DNA of 40,164 bases from Gammaproteobacteria bacterium (GCA_024742995.1 JANSXK010000014.1:1-40164); one strand, 5' to 3'. Counted from the first letter of the stretch, positions 1-8,669 are shown. The notes: generated by a model from the sequence alone, not told the origin. Made by a program: numbers and translations.

Positions 1-159
1 CAGGGATGAGAATCGGTAAAAGGCAACTTGAAAAAACACTAAAGTTACTTTTACACCTCAGTGCCGCAGTACAACTGGAGACTACGGCATATGAGTAAAT
101 TTTCTGGGGATCGCTCAGGGCTTGTCCGCGGGATCTAGAGATCTAACTAAATCCCTGGA

Positions 160-180
160 TTCCGCGCATAAAGCGCGGAA
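160..180. repeat. REP-like palindrome downstream of trmL
   Basis: A perfect 8-base inverted repeat, TTCCGCGC and GCGCGGAA, is separated by a five-base loop (ATAAA). It is preceded by CCTGGA, which resembles the edge of the common chromosomal REP family (TGGATTCC...). It lies 30 bases beyond the stop of the leftward trmL, so it may stabilise the transcript end. No T-run follows on the minus strand, so I do not call it an intrinsic terminator. The rest of 1-209 holds no gene I can support. Confidence 0.5.
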
Positions 181-209
181 CGAGAGACATAGAAATGAGA
201 CAACCGTTA

Positions 210-656
210 TTATACAAACCCCAATTGTCGCCATGCTTCATACAATATAATTGCCGTTGCATTAGACAAATTAAGACTCCGACTTTCGGCATGCATTGGG
301 ATACGAATCGCCGGATATTGTTCTAATAAAGACTGCGGTAGCCCTCGTGTTTCAGGGCCGAATAATAGCATGTCTTCTGCTTGGTACTGCACTTCATCAT
401 AACGTTCTGTGGCTTTGGTAGAACAGCAAAAAATACGTCGCTGCGCATGTTCGCTGAAAAAAGCCTCTTGATTGGGATAGTGGATCACAGACGCAAATTC
501 TTTATAATCCAAACCAGCGCGGCGCATGCGCTTGTCTTCCAAAACAAACCCAAGCGGGTGAATCAGATGCAACACCGTCCCCGTATTGGCACATAAGCGC
601 ATGATATTACCGGTATTGGGAGGGATTTCTGGTTGGTATAACACCACATGTAACAT
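210..656 (-). CDS. trmL: tRNA (cytidine(34)-2'-O)-methyltransferase TrmL
   Basis: SPOUT-class methyltransferase that 2'-O-methylates the wobble base of tRNA-Leu isoacceptors using S-adenosylmethionine in the cytosol. The N-terminus (MLHVVLYQPEIPPNTGNI) and the family blocks LIHPLGF, RRAGLDY, FGPETRGLP and SRSLNLSNA are all present. The last two build the trefoil-knot SAM site. The 148-residue length is normal for the family. I chose the ATG at 656 because the family begins with this M-L-x-x-V-L-Y motif; a TTG 18 bases upstream would overlap the end of engB. It starts 2 bases after the engB stop, so the two are probably co-transcribed. Identification is by recalled motifs and is very secure. 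Confidence 0.95.
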   Translation of the reverse strand: MLHVVLYQPEIPPNTGNIMRLCANTGTVLHLIHPLGFVLEDKRMRRAGLDYKEFASVIHYPNQEAFFSEHAQRRIFCCSTKATERYDEVQYQAEDMLLFGPETRGLPQSLLEQYPAIRIPMHAESRSLNLSNATAIILYEAWRQLGFV

Positions 657-658
657 GT

Positions 659-1279
659 TTACCACTCGAACCAATGATCTAGTACTTCGATCAAATCATC
701 AATGCCCTGTTTTTTCAAGGTCGACAATGCTTGCACAGTCGGGTGTGGGTAGTCTTCTGTGGTATGTGGAAGACGAGCGCAATATTGACGAACTTTCTGT
801 ACGGTTTGTTGGATTTGACTGCGACTCAATTTATCGGCTTTGGTCAATATGAGATGAATAGCCAATCCTCGATCCACAGCCCACTGGACCAACATTTGAT
901 CTGATTCTTTGAGTGGATGGCGGCAGTCCATTAAGATGACCAAACATTTGAGACTGGCACGAACTTCTAAATAGTGCGCCAGATGCTTTTGCCAATCCAG
1001 CTTGGTTTGTAATGTGACTTTGGCATACCCATAACCTGGCAAATCAATCAAACGATGATCGACATCTTTGACGGTAAACACATTGATCAATTGGGTGCGC
1101 CCAGGTGTTTTTGAGGTGCGCGCCAAACGTTTGTTTGCCGTTAGGCAATTCAACGCACTGGATTTACCTGCATTAGAACGCCCAGCAAATGCAACTTCGT
1201 AACCCGTATCTGCGGGTAGTTGTTCAACACGTGCCGCACTTTTAAGGAATTCTGCTTGGATGTATGGGTTGTTTAGCAT
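659..1279 (-). CDS. engB: Ribosome biogenesis GTPase EngB (YsxC/YihA)
   Basis: Essential TrmE-Era-EngA-EngB-Septin family GTPase that assists large ribosomal subunit assembly. The 206-residue protein shows the G1 loop GRSNAGKS at residues 33-40, the G2 threonine in TPGRTQ (about 58-63), the G3 motif DLPG at 79-82 followed by YGYAK, and the G4 motif TKAD at 146-149. The start at 1279 fits the usual short N-terminal strand before the P-loop. A TATAAT lies only 4 bases upstream of the ATG on this strand (1284-1289), with an ATGACA contributed by the adjacent REP palindrome at an over-long 19-base spacing. The promoter is therefore only a suggestion and would give a very short leader. trmL follows immediately. 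Confidence 0.95.
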   Translation of the reverse strand: MLNNPYIQAEFLKSAARVEQLPADTGYEVAFAGRSNAGKSSALNCLTANKRLARTSKTPGRTQLINVFTVKDVDHRLIDLPGYGYAKVTLQTKLDWQKHLAHYLEVRASLKCLVILMDCRHPLKESDQMLVQWAVDRGLAIHLILTKADKLSRSQIQQTVQKVRQYCARLPHTTEDYPHPTVQALSTLKKQGIDDLIEVLDHWFEW

Positions 1280-1308
1280 GGGGCATTATACTCACCAACG
1301 CCCACCCT

Positions 1309-1393
1309 GTCATCCCCGCGAAGGCGGGAATCCATCCCAAGAACATGCTCCTGACTTTGTTTGGAGCATGGATCCCCGCCTTCGCGGGGATGA
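1309..1393. repeat. Paired REP-like inverted repeat (BIME-like)
   Basis: Two copies of a GC-rich palindromic unit face each other. CATCCCCGCGAAGGCGGG begins at 1311, and its near-exact reverse complement ends at 1392. The 25-base outer arms (1311-1335 and 1368-1392) match with one mismatch, and each arm also folds on itself. The central part is a weaker inverted repeat (AACATGCTCC with GGAGCATG). The element fills the gap between the start of engB and the stop of the coiled-coil gene. It belongs to the widespread class of extragenic CCCCGCGAAGGCGGGG palindromes, which can act as transcript-end stabilisers. Confidence 0.8.
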
Positions 1394-1397
1394 AAGC

Positions 1398-2615
1398 TTA
1401 TCCGCCGCACCGAGGTCCATCCGTCAACGCAGCCACAACAGTATGAACATCGCGTTGCGCCTTTTGTCGATCGGCAAACATAGTGAACGCAAACGCACTA
1501 CCTGATTTTTCCCGGTTAGTTTGCAAATTACCAGTCAAAGAGAGCAGTGTAATCCCTACCACAGATAAACAGGCAGCCACTGCCAAGATCGCATTCACTG
1601 CCGTGTTAAACAATGATCCCCATGTCCCCAAGGCTTTTAAATCCTTATTTAAATACGCCTGGTTTGCTTTAAAATAAGCATCTGGATCAGTCTCATTGAA
1701 AGCCTGCTCCAAGCAGTTGATAATACGCATCCGCGCTTTATCTGCTTTGGTATCTGCAGGTGTTATTGCATTCCGTAGATGTTTGATAGCAGCATAAGCT
1801 TCCAGTTCACGTTGTTTTGCTTTTCCCGCAGAAGCTGGCGCTAAGGTTGAAGATGCTGGGGCCGCAGGCTGCTGTGATTGGAGCTCCCACAATTCTGTTG
1901 CTTTCTCATTCAAACAATTTGATAAATAGTCATTTGCAGCAAGAGCTGTTTTAAGCTCTGCTTGCACTCTAGTCAACTCTAGGCTGTCAGCTGAGTCCGC
2001 CAGGTTGCCTTCAGCAGAAACATCTGCCTGGTTGACTTTGAGTGTATCCAATTCCACCTGGAGCTCAGAAATTATAATGTTTTTTGCCTTAAGAGACTCC
2101 GTTGCCTTTGATTCTAAATTTACACGACTTTGTACTAATTGTGCAATCTTTAAATCTCGTTCAGAAATCTCAACTTTCAGCTGTTCCCGCTCAGCCACTA
2201 TTGCTTTAGATTTTTCTTGAAAATCAAGCATAAACTGTTCCATTTTAGCCGTCATAGCATCAGACGCATGATTAGCAGCAGCCAATTTTTCAGTCAATGC
2301 TTTTTCTCTAATCTTGGCTTCAGCTAACACAGCATCTTTTTCTGAACCTAATGCTGAAATCCTGGTAACTAGATCTTGGCGCTCATTTTCTAGCGCATCG
2401 ATTTGCCTTTGCTTTTCATCAAGCACTGCTTGATGAACAGATCTATCATCTTGCGTACTAGCCGAATCTGCAGGTTCTTTTACCGTACTAAGCACATCGG
2501 TGAATGGGTCATCAAAAGAAACACTAGGTGTCACCGGAGCTGCAGCGGCACTTGAATTTTCATCTGATTTTTTAGGGGGTTTTGATCTTCTTTTATCTGC
2601 TTTATTATTACTCAT
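1398..2615 (-). CDS. Coiled-coil protein with one C-terminal membrane segment, unknown function
   Basis: I do not recognise this 405-residue protein. Residues 1-55 are polar and low in complexity with many Lys, Ser, Pro and Ala. Residues about 60-245 have heptad-like spacing rich in Glu, Lys, Gln and Ala, typical of a long coiled coil. Residues 248-268 form an Ala/Pro/Ser linker. Residues 270-330 form a helical block, and 333-360 form a strong hydrophobic segment, followed by a charged tail ending in PRCGG. There is no signal peptide, so it would be anchored by its C-terminal region. A clear ribosome binding site (GAGGAG, 6 bases before ATG) supports the start. The architecture resembles Legionellales effector candidates, but no specific translocation signal can be shown here. 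Confidence 0.7.
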   Translation of the reverse strand: MSNNKADKRRSKPPKKSDENSSAAAAPVTPSVSFDDPFTDVLSTVKEPADSASTQDDRSVHQAVLDEKQRQIDALENERQDLVTRISALGSEKDAVLAEAKIREKALTEKLAAANHASDAMTAKMEQFMLDFQEKSKAIVAEREQLKVEISERDLKIAQLVQSRVNLESKATESLKAKNIIISELQVELDTLKVNQADVSAEGNLADSADSLELTRVQAELKTALAANDYLSNCLNEKATELWELQSQQPAAPASSTLAPASAGKAKQRELEAYAAIKHLRNAITPADTKADKARMRIINCLEQAFNETDPDAYFKANQAYLNKDLKALGTWGSLFNTAVNAILAVAACLSVVGITLLSLTGNLQTNREKSGSAFAFTMFADRQKAQRDVHTVVAALTDGPRCGG

Positions 2616-2821
2616 TATATCTCTCCTCTAAGCACCATTCTCGGACAAGAAAATCCTGTCTATAAAAATCACACACTATAAAAAATGCACATTTTAATGC
2701 TTCTTGACATGAAGGTAAAGAAATAATCAATGAACAGTTATATTCTCAAGCACAGTCACTTGATTTATCAACCCACTGTTTTGTGTTATCTTTGACCCCT
2801 TTATTGCTAATAAGTCAGTCT

Positions 2822-3430
2822 ATGCGTATTATTCGACGGTTTCTCCTATCTCTATTGCTCTGTCTCTATGGCAACAGTTTTGCAGTAGGCGATCCCCACG
2901 CAGGGGAAGCGAAGGCGTTGACGTGTAACGCCTGTCATGGTGCACATGGTGTCAGTGTGCAACCCCTTTGGCCAAATTTGGCAGGACAACATGCTTCCTA
3001 TCTGTTGCAACAATTAAAATTGTATCAGGAGGGTAAAGCACGCAAGAATCCCATGATGTCACCGATGGTGGGGACTTTAAGTGCTCAAGATATGGAAGAT
3101 TTGGCAGCGTTTTATGCCAAGCAACCTGTGGCACCTGCAAAAACTGAAAAAGCTGATCGCGCACTTGGTGAGCATTTGTATCGTCTCGGTGATAACAGCA
3201 AACAAATCCCGGCTTGTATTGCATGTCATGGTCCGGATGGACGCGGCGCAGCGCATGCGGGTTTTCCGATGATTTCGCATCAACAATCTGACTACCTCAT
3301 CCAACAATTGCAAGCATTCAAAACTGCTGAGCGCACGTCCGATCCAATGCAGATCATGCGGAGTATTTCATCTAAATTGAGCGATAAAGAAATGCAGGCG
3401 GTGGGACATTATCTTGAAACCTTGGAATAA
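2822..3430 (+). CDS. Diheme cytochrome c4-type protein
   Basis: Periplasmic or membrane-attached electron carrier of the cytochrome c4 family, which usually feeds electrons to terminal oxidases. From the ATG at 2822 it is a 202-residue preprotein with a signal peptide (MRIIRRFLLSLLLCLYGNSFA). Two c-type domains follow, each with its own heme-binding motif, CNACH near residue 36 and CIACHG near residue 129. Downstream methionines (PMMSPM and DPMQIM) are candidates for the axial ligands. A GTG start 39 bases upstream would hide the positively charged signal-peptide start, so I prefer 2822. The stop lies one base from the end of the convergent ABC ATPase gene. Confidence 0.9.
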   Translation: MRIIRRFLLSLLLCLYGNSFAVGDPHAGEAKALTCNACHGAHGVSVQPLWPNLAGQHASYLLQQLKLYQEGKARKNPMMSPMVGTLSAQDMEDLAAFYAKQPVAPAKTEKADRALGEHLYRLGDNSKQIPACIACHGPDGRGAAHAGFPMISHQQSDYLIQQLQAFKTAERTSDPMQIMRSISSKLSDKEMQAVGHYLETLE

Positions 3431-3431
3431 T

Positions 3432-4748
3432 TTATGTATCTGAATCACCACCAGCTGTCCCTGGATTTTCCAAACTTAAAAACCCGGTTTTATAATCATA
3501 AGCAAAAATTTCTGCATATCGGCCCCAATCGATCATGGTTTTTAAAACACGGCCGGCTTCATTTTCACTTAAATAATCTTCTAATTTAGTCAAAAAGCGT
3601 TCTTCAGAAATACGGTGACTGGTCTTTTCATCCAAGACTCGGCGGATGTAGCTTGCCAGGGGGATTTTTTCTAACAATTGTTGAGCAAATAATAATTTTC
3701 GAGTCTGTAAATCAGCATCAGAAAATTCTTTTCCTAACGCACTCAAATGAACATCCCCCTCGGTGATCTTCGCAAATTCTAAGACTTCTAACGTCTCTAA
3801 AATTGGAAACAAATCATCGACATTCATCATTAATTCATCTGCCAATTCTGGCAAATCAATGACTTCCTTGAGTGACGTCATGGTTTCAATCAATCCTGAC
3901 AATTCAGATGGCTCTACATCAGGCAAACGATACCCTAAGCCAATTTGATGCTCGCGATGCGCCGAAGAACGATTTTTACCTTCGACTGCAGAAATCATCA
4001 CTGTATAAATCCTATCCACCAAATGTCGGAACTCGGGCGACTCAGGATTACGTGGTTGCGCCAAATTTACGGGTAAATCTGCACGAATGTAAGCAGGATC
4101 AGATCCCAAAATTACGATGCGATCTGCCAGCATTGCTGCTTCTTCGATATTATGGGTGACCAATAATATCCCATTGGTATTGGTTTTTTTCTCCTGCCAT
4201 AATTCCAGCAGATCCGATTTTAAGTTTTCCGCCGTCAATACATCGAGCGCCGAGAATGGCTCGTCCATCAACAATACATCAGGATGCACCACCAACGCAC
4301 GCGCAAACCCCACTCGTTGACGCATCCCACCAGACAATTCTCGGGGAAATGCAGATTCGAATCCATCCAAACCAATAATATCTATGGCTTCAATGGCACG
4401 TTCTCGACGTTCTTTACGCGAGATCCCTTGCGCTTCCAAACCCAATTCTACATTTTCTAATACCGTTAACCAGGGCATGAGTGCAAAAGATTGAAATACC
4501 ATCGCAATCCCTGGCACAGGCTGCGTCACAGGTTGGTTTCGATACAATACACGTCCGCCTGTGGGCGATACCAAACCGGCAATGATACGTAACAAAGTAG
4601 ATTTTCCCGAACCGGACTTTCCTAACAGCGCAACAATTTCACCTTTTTGCAATTTGAACTGTACGTCTTCCAATACCAATAAATCTTGGGCAGCCGTTTT
4701 TTTATACGTTTTACGTAAATGTTCAATCGATAAAATTGTTTCTGCCAT
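3432..4748 (-). CDS. ABC transporter ATPase of the nitrate/sulfonate/bicarbonate type with AAA-associated C-terminal domain
   Basis: ATP-binding subunit that powers the permease encoded just upstream. Residues 1-250 form the ABC domain: Walker A GKSGSGKST at 43-51, Q-loop Gln96, signature LSGGMRQRV at 148-156, Walker B VLLMDEP at 168-174 and H-loop His209. Residues about 285-430 form an extra helical region matching my memory of the AAA-associated C-terminal domain found in COG4754-type ATPases of anion transporters. The gene begins 14 bases after the permease stop, with GAGG upstream of the ATG, so the two form one operon. No substrate-binding protein gene is adjacent, so the substrate cannot be read from the context. 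Confidence 0.88.
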   Translation of the reverse strand: MAETILSIEHLRKTYKKTAAQDLLVLEDVQFKLQKGEIVALLGKSGSGKSTLLRIIAGLVSPTGGRVLYRNQPVTQPVPGIAMVFQSFALMPWLTVLENVELGLEAQGISRKERRERAIEAIDIIGLDGFESAFPRELSGGMRQRVGFARALVVHPDVLLMDEPFSALDVLTAENLKSDLLELWQEKKTNTNGILLVTHNIEEAAMLADRIVILGSDPAYIRADLPVNLAQPRNPESPEFRHLVDRIYTVMISAVEGKNRSSAHREHQIGLGYRLPDVEPSELSGLIETMTSLKEVIDLPELADELMMNVDDLFPILETLEVLEFAKITEGDVHLSALGKEFSDADLQTRKLLFAQQLLEKIPLASYIRRVLDEKTSHRISEERFLTKLEDYLSENEAGRVLKTMIDWGRYAEIFAYDYKTGFLSLENPGTAGGDSDT

Positions 4749-4762
4749 ACCTCAACCTCACT

Positions 4763-6499
4763 TCATGAAGACATTTGATATCGTTCTTGCGCCAAGCGAT
4801 ACAGTGGCCGCCAAATCATATGATTAAAAATCAAAACATACAAACACATCATGGCGGTACCCAATGCAATTTTGGGGAAATTTCCAAGCGTGGCATTGGT
4901 TTGAATATATTCCCCTAAGCCCGTTGCTTGCAAATGCGTTGACCCCCAGCTGACCGCTTCTGCAACAATACTTGCATTCCACGCCCCACCCGCTGCCGTA
5001 ATCGCACCTGTAATATAATAAGGAAAAATAGCTGGTAATGCCAAACGTCGCCACCATTGCCATCCGGTAACACCGAAATTATCTGCCGCCAAACACAGAT
5101 CTCGAGGCATCAAAGATGCGCCAGCAATCACATTAAATAAAATGTACCACTGCGTACCTAAAATCATTAACGGGGTTAACCAAATTTCCACATCCAAATG
5201 CCAGCGCACAATAGCAATGACAAACAATGGATAAAATAAATTAGCTGGAAATGCCGCAACAAATTGAATGATGGGTTGCATTCTTTGTGTCCAATACGGA
5301 CGTCGACCAATCCATACCCCGATTGGAATCCAAACCAAAGAACTCAGTATGATCAACACAATCACTCGGGTGCCTGTGGCAGCACCCAATAAAAAAACAT
5401 GCAGGATTTCACGACCACTGAGGGTTTTTAAAATATAAACACCCAATTGATAACCAGCCACACCAATCACGGCGAGCACGAAACTGGACCACAACCAGTC
5501 CTGAGATCTAGGTTTCGAACTGCCTTCTTCAGCAACTGATCCCAAGGCACCGAATCGTAAATAACGGGTGTTGATAAAACGATCTTTCACAATTCGAATG
5601 CCGGTCTCCATTTGCTTCATCATCGGACTCAAACGCAACAAATCCACCAGCCATGATTGATATTCTTCCCCTTCAACCTGATCCATTTTAAAACGCTCGG
5701 ACCAAGTGACCAAAGGCCGAAATAAAATTTGATCGTATAAAAAAATCACCACCAACATCGTCAAAATAGCATATAACAATGCGTGCACATTATGTTGTTC
5801 GATCGCCAATGCGATATAGGACCCGATCCCAGGTAAACGAATGTCTTGATGCCCCACCACAATCGCTTCTGACAACACCACAAAAAACCAACTCGCCGAC
5901 ATCGACACCATCATATTCCACAACAAAGAAGACATCCCACAGGGTACTTCTACTTTCCAAAAAAATTGCCACGCAGACAATTGAAACACAGAAGCCGCGT
6001 CACGCAAATCATCAGGGACCGTCTTCAAAGACTGATAAAAGCTAAACGTAATATTCCATACCTGTGATACGAACACTGCAAAAATTGAAGCACATTCTGG
6101 TCCCAACAAACTACCGGGAAATAACTGCACAAACCCCACCACCGTGATCGCTAAAAAACTCAACACCGGCACCGCTTGCAAAATATCAATTGCAGGTATA
6201 ATCAATCGTTCAGCACGTTTGTTTTTCGCAGCCAAGGTCCCGACCAGCAAAGAAAAAATCACCGACACCAGCAACGCAATAAACAAGCGCAAGACTGTTC
6301 TTAACGCATACCCAGGCAGATGGATCGGCGCCAACGAGATCGGCAATGGCTCACCCAAAGCATACGGTTTTGCCATTTGCTCACTGGTCCACCCCAAAAA
6401 AAAGAAAATCGCGAAAATTAGAATCAACAACAACACATCCCATCGATTAAACAATCGACTCACATGGCCTAATTTGTCGTAGACGCGGTTTTGATTCAT
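4763..6499 (-). CDS. Duplicated ABC permease (two binding-protein-dependent transport modules fused)
   Basis: Integral inner-membrane permease of the COG4986 anion type, in which two permease modules are fused in one chain. Each half carries the cytoplasmic coupling helix: PDDLRDAASVFQL...W in the N-terminal half and PRDLCLAADNFGVTGW in the C-terminal half. A hydrophilic linker sits between them. Many hydrophobic segments are visible, starting at WDVLLLILIFAIFFFLG. I use the ATG at 6499 (578 residues). An ATG at 6535 and a TTG at 6568 are in frame, but neither has a clear ribosome binding site, so the exact start is uncertain. The ATPase gene follows after 14 bases. Confidence 0.85.
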   Translation of the reverse strand: MNQNRVYDKLGHVSRLFNRWDVLLLILIFAIFFFLGWTSEQMAKPYALGEPLPISLAPIHLPGYALRTVLRLFIALLVSVIFSLLVGTLAAKNKRAERLIIPAIDILQAVPVLSFLAITVVGFVQLFPGSLLGPECASIFAVFVSQVWNITFSFYQSLKTVPDDLRDAASVFQLSAWQFFWKVEVPCGMSSLLWNMMVSMSASWFFVVLSEAIVVGHQDIRLPGIGSYIALAIEQHNVHALLYAILTMLVVIFLYDQILFRPLVTWSERFKMDQVEGEEYQSWLVDLLRLSPMMKQMETGIRIVKDRFINTRYLRFGALGSVAEEGSSKPRSQDWLWSSFVLAVIGVAGYQLGVYILKTLSGREILHVFLLGAATGTRVIVLIILSSLVWIPIGVWIGRRPYWTQRMQPIIQFVAAFPANLFYPLFVIAIVRWHLDVEIWLTPLMILGTQWYILFNVIAGASLMPRDLCLAADNFGVTGWQWWRRLALPAIFPYYITGAITAAGGAWNASIVAEAVSWGSTHLQATGLGEYIQTNATLGNFPKIALGTAMMCLYVLIFNHMIWRPLYRLAQERYQMSS

Positions 6500-6562
6500 A
6501 TTAAATATTCTGATTTGAACAGCTCCAACGCTCATGTTACCATAAAATGCGTGGGGTTGTTC

Positions 6563-6630
6563 CGACAAGACTTATGAAAAACTTCGAAATCCAACGCAGA
6601 GATCGGGGGTTTTCGTAAGTCCTGTCCGAT
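6563..6630. repeat. Short MITE-like inverted repeat, diverged copy
   Basis: An imperfect inverted repeat has arms at about 6563-6582 (CGACAAGACTTATGAAAAAC) and 6611-6630 (ending in AAGTCCTGTC). The right half (AACGCAGAGATCG...TTTTCGTAAGTCCTGT) aligns base by base, with a handful of changes, to the right end of the larger element at 17324-17448 (AACGAAGAGATCGTGTGTTTGCGGAAGTCCTGT spans 17417-17449). The shared end, CAGGACTT-type outward sequence and size suggest a non-autonomous mobile element family. The copy sits between the permease gene and the IcmL-like gene and may influence either promoter. Confidence 0.55.
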
Positions 6631-6652
6631 TTAAAATCAACAGGAGACGATG

Positions 6653-7189
6653 ATGACTCATAAATCAAACCATACCATTCGATCTTTTTTAAGCTATGGC
6701 ATCGCTTTATGGTTCTCATGCATCCTATCGCCTGCTCATGCAACACCCAGTGACTCAGACCTGTCGGTGTGGGCAAACGAAGCCATTGTCAGCGCTTACA
6801 CGTTTACTGCTGATAATTTTTTGGCTAGACAAAAAGAAATTGCAAAATACTTCACCGCAAAAAGTTGGATCACCTACACCAAGGCGTTAGAAACCGCCAA
6901 ACTCAAAGAATCTGTCCAAAAAAACAAGTATGAAGTTTCTGCTGTCGCATTGCTGCCTCCTACCATCAAATTGATCAATAATGGCAAAGAATGGCAAGCC
7001 AATATGCCACTAATGGTCTTATACAAAAACAAATCGTATCAGCAAAAACAAACATTGGCTGTGGTCATCACCTTCGCAGCACAATCTAATGAAGGCGTTC
7101 GTGGTCTAGCACTGACCAGTTTTAATACCACGATCACAACCCCTGCATGTCGTTGTGAAAAACCCACCATTACTAAAACGTTTGTGTAG
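6653..7189 (+). CDS. IcmL/DotI-like periplasmic protein
   Basis: Related to the IcmL (DotI) family of the Dot/Icm type IVB secretion system, whose full-length members are inner-membrane components with a periplasmic domain. This one has no such membrane anchor. It begins with a signal peptide ending near SPAHA, then carries the family blocks WANEAIVSAYTF, QKEIAKYFT, VSAVALLPP, WQANMPLMVLYKN and a C-terminal TTPACRC motif. A strong AGGAG fixes the start; of two adjacent ATGs, the second (6653) is 6 bases from it. The gene lies 9 bases ahead of gcvT and so leads the glycine cleavage operon. Stand-alone IcmL-like copies are known from Legionella genomes; their role is unclear. Recognition is by recalled motifs. 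Confidence 0.8.
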   Translation: MTHKSNHTIRSFLSYGIALWFSCILSPAHATPSDSDLSVWANEAIVSAYTFTADNFLARQKEIAKYFTAKSWITYTKALETAKLKESVQKNKYEVSAVALLPPTIKLINNGKEWQANMPLMVLYKNKSYQQKQTLAVVITFAAQSNEGVRGLALTSFNTTITTPACRCEKPTITKTFV

Positions 7190-7198
7190 AGGATTGGC

Positions 7199-8275
7199 AT
7201 GATAGTAGAAACAGCGCTTCATCAAGAACATCTCGCTTTGGGCGCAACCATGGTCGATTTCCATGGATGGCATCTACCCTTACATTATGGATCGCAGCTA
7301 GAAGAACACAAAAAAGTACGTACCCAAGCAGGCTTATTTGATGTGTCGCATATGACAATTGTCGATATTTTAGGTGCTGGCGGCCGTCAATTTTTGCGCA
7401 CAGTGCTAACGCATGATATTGATAAATTGCCGCATGTGGGACGTGCGTTATACAGTTGTATGTGTAATCGTTTTGGCGGCATCATTGATGATTTGATTGT
7501 GTACCAACGTAGTCCTGATAATTATCGTTTGATTTTGAATGCAGCCACCAAACAACGTGATTTAGAATGGCTGCACCAAAACATCCAAGGTTATGCCGCA
7601 GATATCCAAGAACGCAATGATTTGATTATGATCGCAGTGCAGGGTCCAAAAGCCATCGAAACAACAATGCAAGTCCTAAGTGCATCACAAACCGACGCCC
7701 TATCCACCATCGCACCCTTTGAATGTGTCGAACCAGATCATTTATTTATTGCCCGTACTGGCTATACCGGGGAAGATGGCTTAGAAATCATAGCGTCACC
7801 CGCAGATATTACTCAAATTTGGCAAGCACTGATTGCCAAAGGGGTGAGCCCTTGCGGCTTGGCGGCCAGAGACACCTTACGTATTGAAGCAGGATTGCTA
7901 TTGTACGGTCAAGACATGGACGAATCAACCACACCCCTAGAATCTAGCCTAGCATGGACCGTCACTTGGGAACCAAATGATCGCGACTTTATTGGACGTG
8001 GCACGCTATTATCACAAAAACAACACGGCTTAGAACAAAAACTGGTAGGGATTACCTTGCAAGACAAAGGGATACTACGCGCAGGTCAAAAAATCATGAC
8101 CGATGGATTAGGAGAAGGCATCGTCACCAGTGGCACATTCTCTCCCACACTCAATCAATCGATTGGATTCGCCCGCGTCCCTCTTGCCGCCAAAGACAAC
8201 GTTTGGGTAGAAATTCGCGACAAACGCTGTTTGGCCCAAATGGGTAAACTGCGATTTATCAACAAAGGAAAATGA
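7199..8275 (+). CDS. gcvT: Aminomethyltransferase (glycine cleavage T-protein)
   Basis: Transfers the methylene group from the aminomethyl-lipoyl arm of H-protein to tetrahydrofolate, releasing ammonia. The 358-residue chain has the family N-terminus (L-H-x-E-H...GATMVDFHGWHLPLHYGSQ), the DVSHM motif, FGGIIDDLIVY, the GYTGEDGLEI block and the LRIEAG segment of the folate site. The start at 7199 has GAGG six bases upstream. Its last four bases overlap the first possible ATG of gcvH, showing tight coupling. No glycine riboswitch is possible in the 9-base gap before it, so regulation must come from further upstream. Confidence 0.95.
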   Translation: MIVETALHQEHLALGATMVDFHGWHLPLHYGSQLEEHKKVRTQAGLFDVSHMTIVDILGAGGRQFLRTVLTHDIDKLPHVGRALYSCMCNRFGGIIDDLIVYQRSPDNYRLILNAATKQRDLEWLHQNIQGYAADIQERNDLIMIAVQGPKAIETTMQVLSASQTDALSTIAPFECVEPDHLFIARTGYTGEDGLEIIASPADITQIWQALIAKGVSPCGLAARDTLRIEAGLLLYGQDMDESTTPLESSLAWTVTWEPNDRDFIGRGTLLSQKQHGLEQKLVGITLQDKGILRAGQKIMTDGLGEGIVTSGTFSPTLNQSIGFARVPLAAKDNVWVEIRDKRCLAQMGKLRFINKGK

Positions 8276-8277
8276 TC

Positions 8278-8667
8278 ATGAAACACTTACGTTATACAAC
8301 AAGCCATGAATGGTTGAATCCAGAAGAAGACGCGATGAGCATTGGCATCACCAAACATGCACAAAGCTTGTTAGGAGACATGGTCTATATCGAATTACCC
8401 AGTGTAGGGACTGAAGTCCATGCCGGTGATGAAATTGGAGTATTAGAATCAGTCAAAGCTGCGTCTGAAATCAATGCACCAATCAGCGGTGTCATCACTG
8501 AGATCAATAGCAAAGCGATAGAAGCCCCCGCGTTAGTCAACAAAGACCCTTATGAAGAAGGATGGTTGCTAAAAATCAAACCGCATGACAAAGATGCCGC
8601 ACTCGAAGAAATCAGCGAATTATTACATGAAGCGGATTATTTGGAAGACCTTGCTGAGGACCATTAA
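8278..8667 (+). CDS. gcvH: Glycine cleavage H-protein
   Basis: Lipoyl-carrier protein that shuttles the aminomethyl group between P-, T- and L-proteins. The lipoylation motif ESVKAASEI places the modified lysine at residue 60. The H-protein signatures HEW at 10-12, GDMVYIELP, and DPYEEGWLLKI near the C-terminus are present, and the 129-residue length is typical. AAGGAAA sits about 8 bases before the ATG at 8278; the ATG at 8272 overlaps the gcvT stop and is too close to that ribosome binding site, so I favour 8278. Confidence 0.96.
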   Translation: MKHLRYTTSHEWLNPEEDAMSIGITKHAQSLLGDMVYIELPSVGTEVHAGDEIGVLESVKAASEINAPISGVITEINSKAIEAPALVNKDPYEEGWLLKIKPHDKDAALEEISELLHEADYLEDLAEDH

Positions 8668-8669
8668 GT

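Noticed and set aside
3-98. Open frame entering from the left edge and ending in TAA at 96-98
   Set aside because: It could be the last 31 codons of a gene outside the window, but 32 open codons occur by chance and no family is recognisable.
2783-2821. GTG start giving a longer cytochrome c4
   Set aside because: The ATG at 2822 gives a proper signal peptide with positive charges at its start; the extension would mask it.
7190-7198. A glycine riboswitch before gcvT
   Set aside because: The gap to the preceding gene is 9 bases, and the region before the IcmL-like gene holds the MITE-like repeat and no paired-aptamer pattern that I can see.
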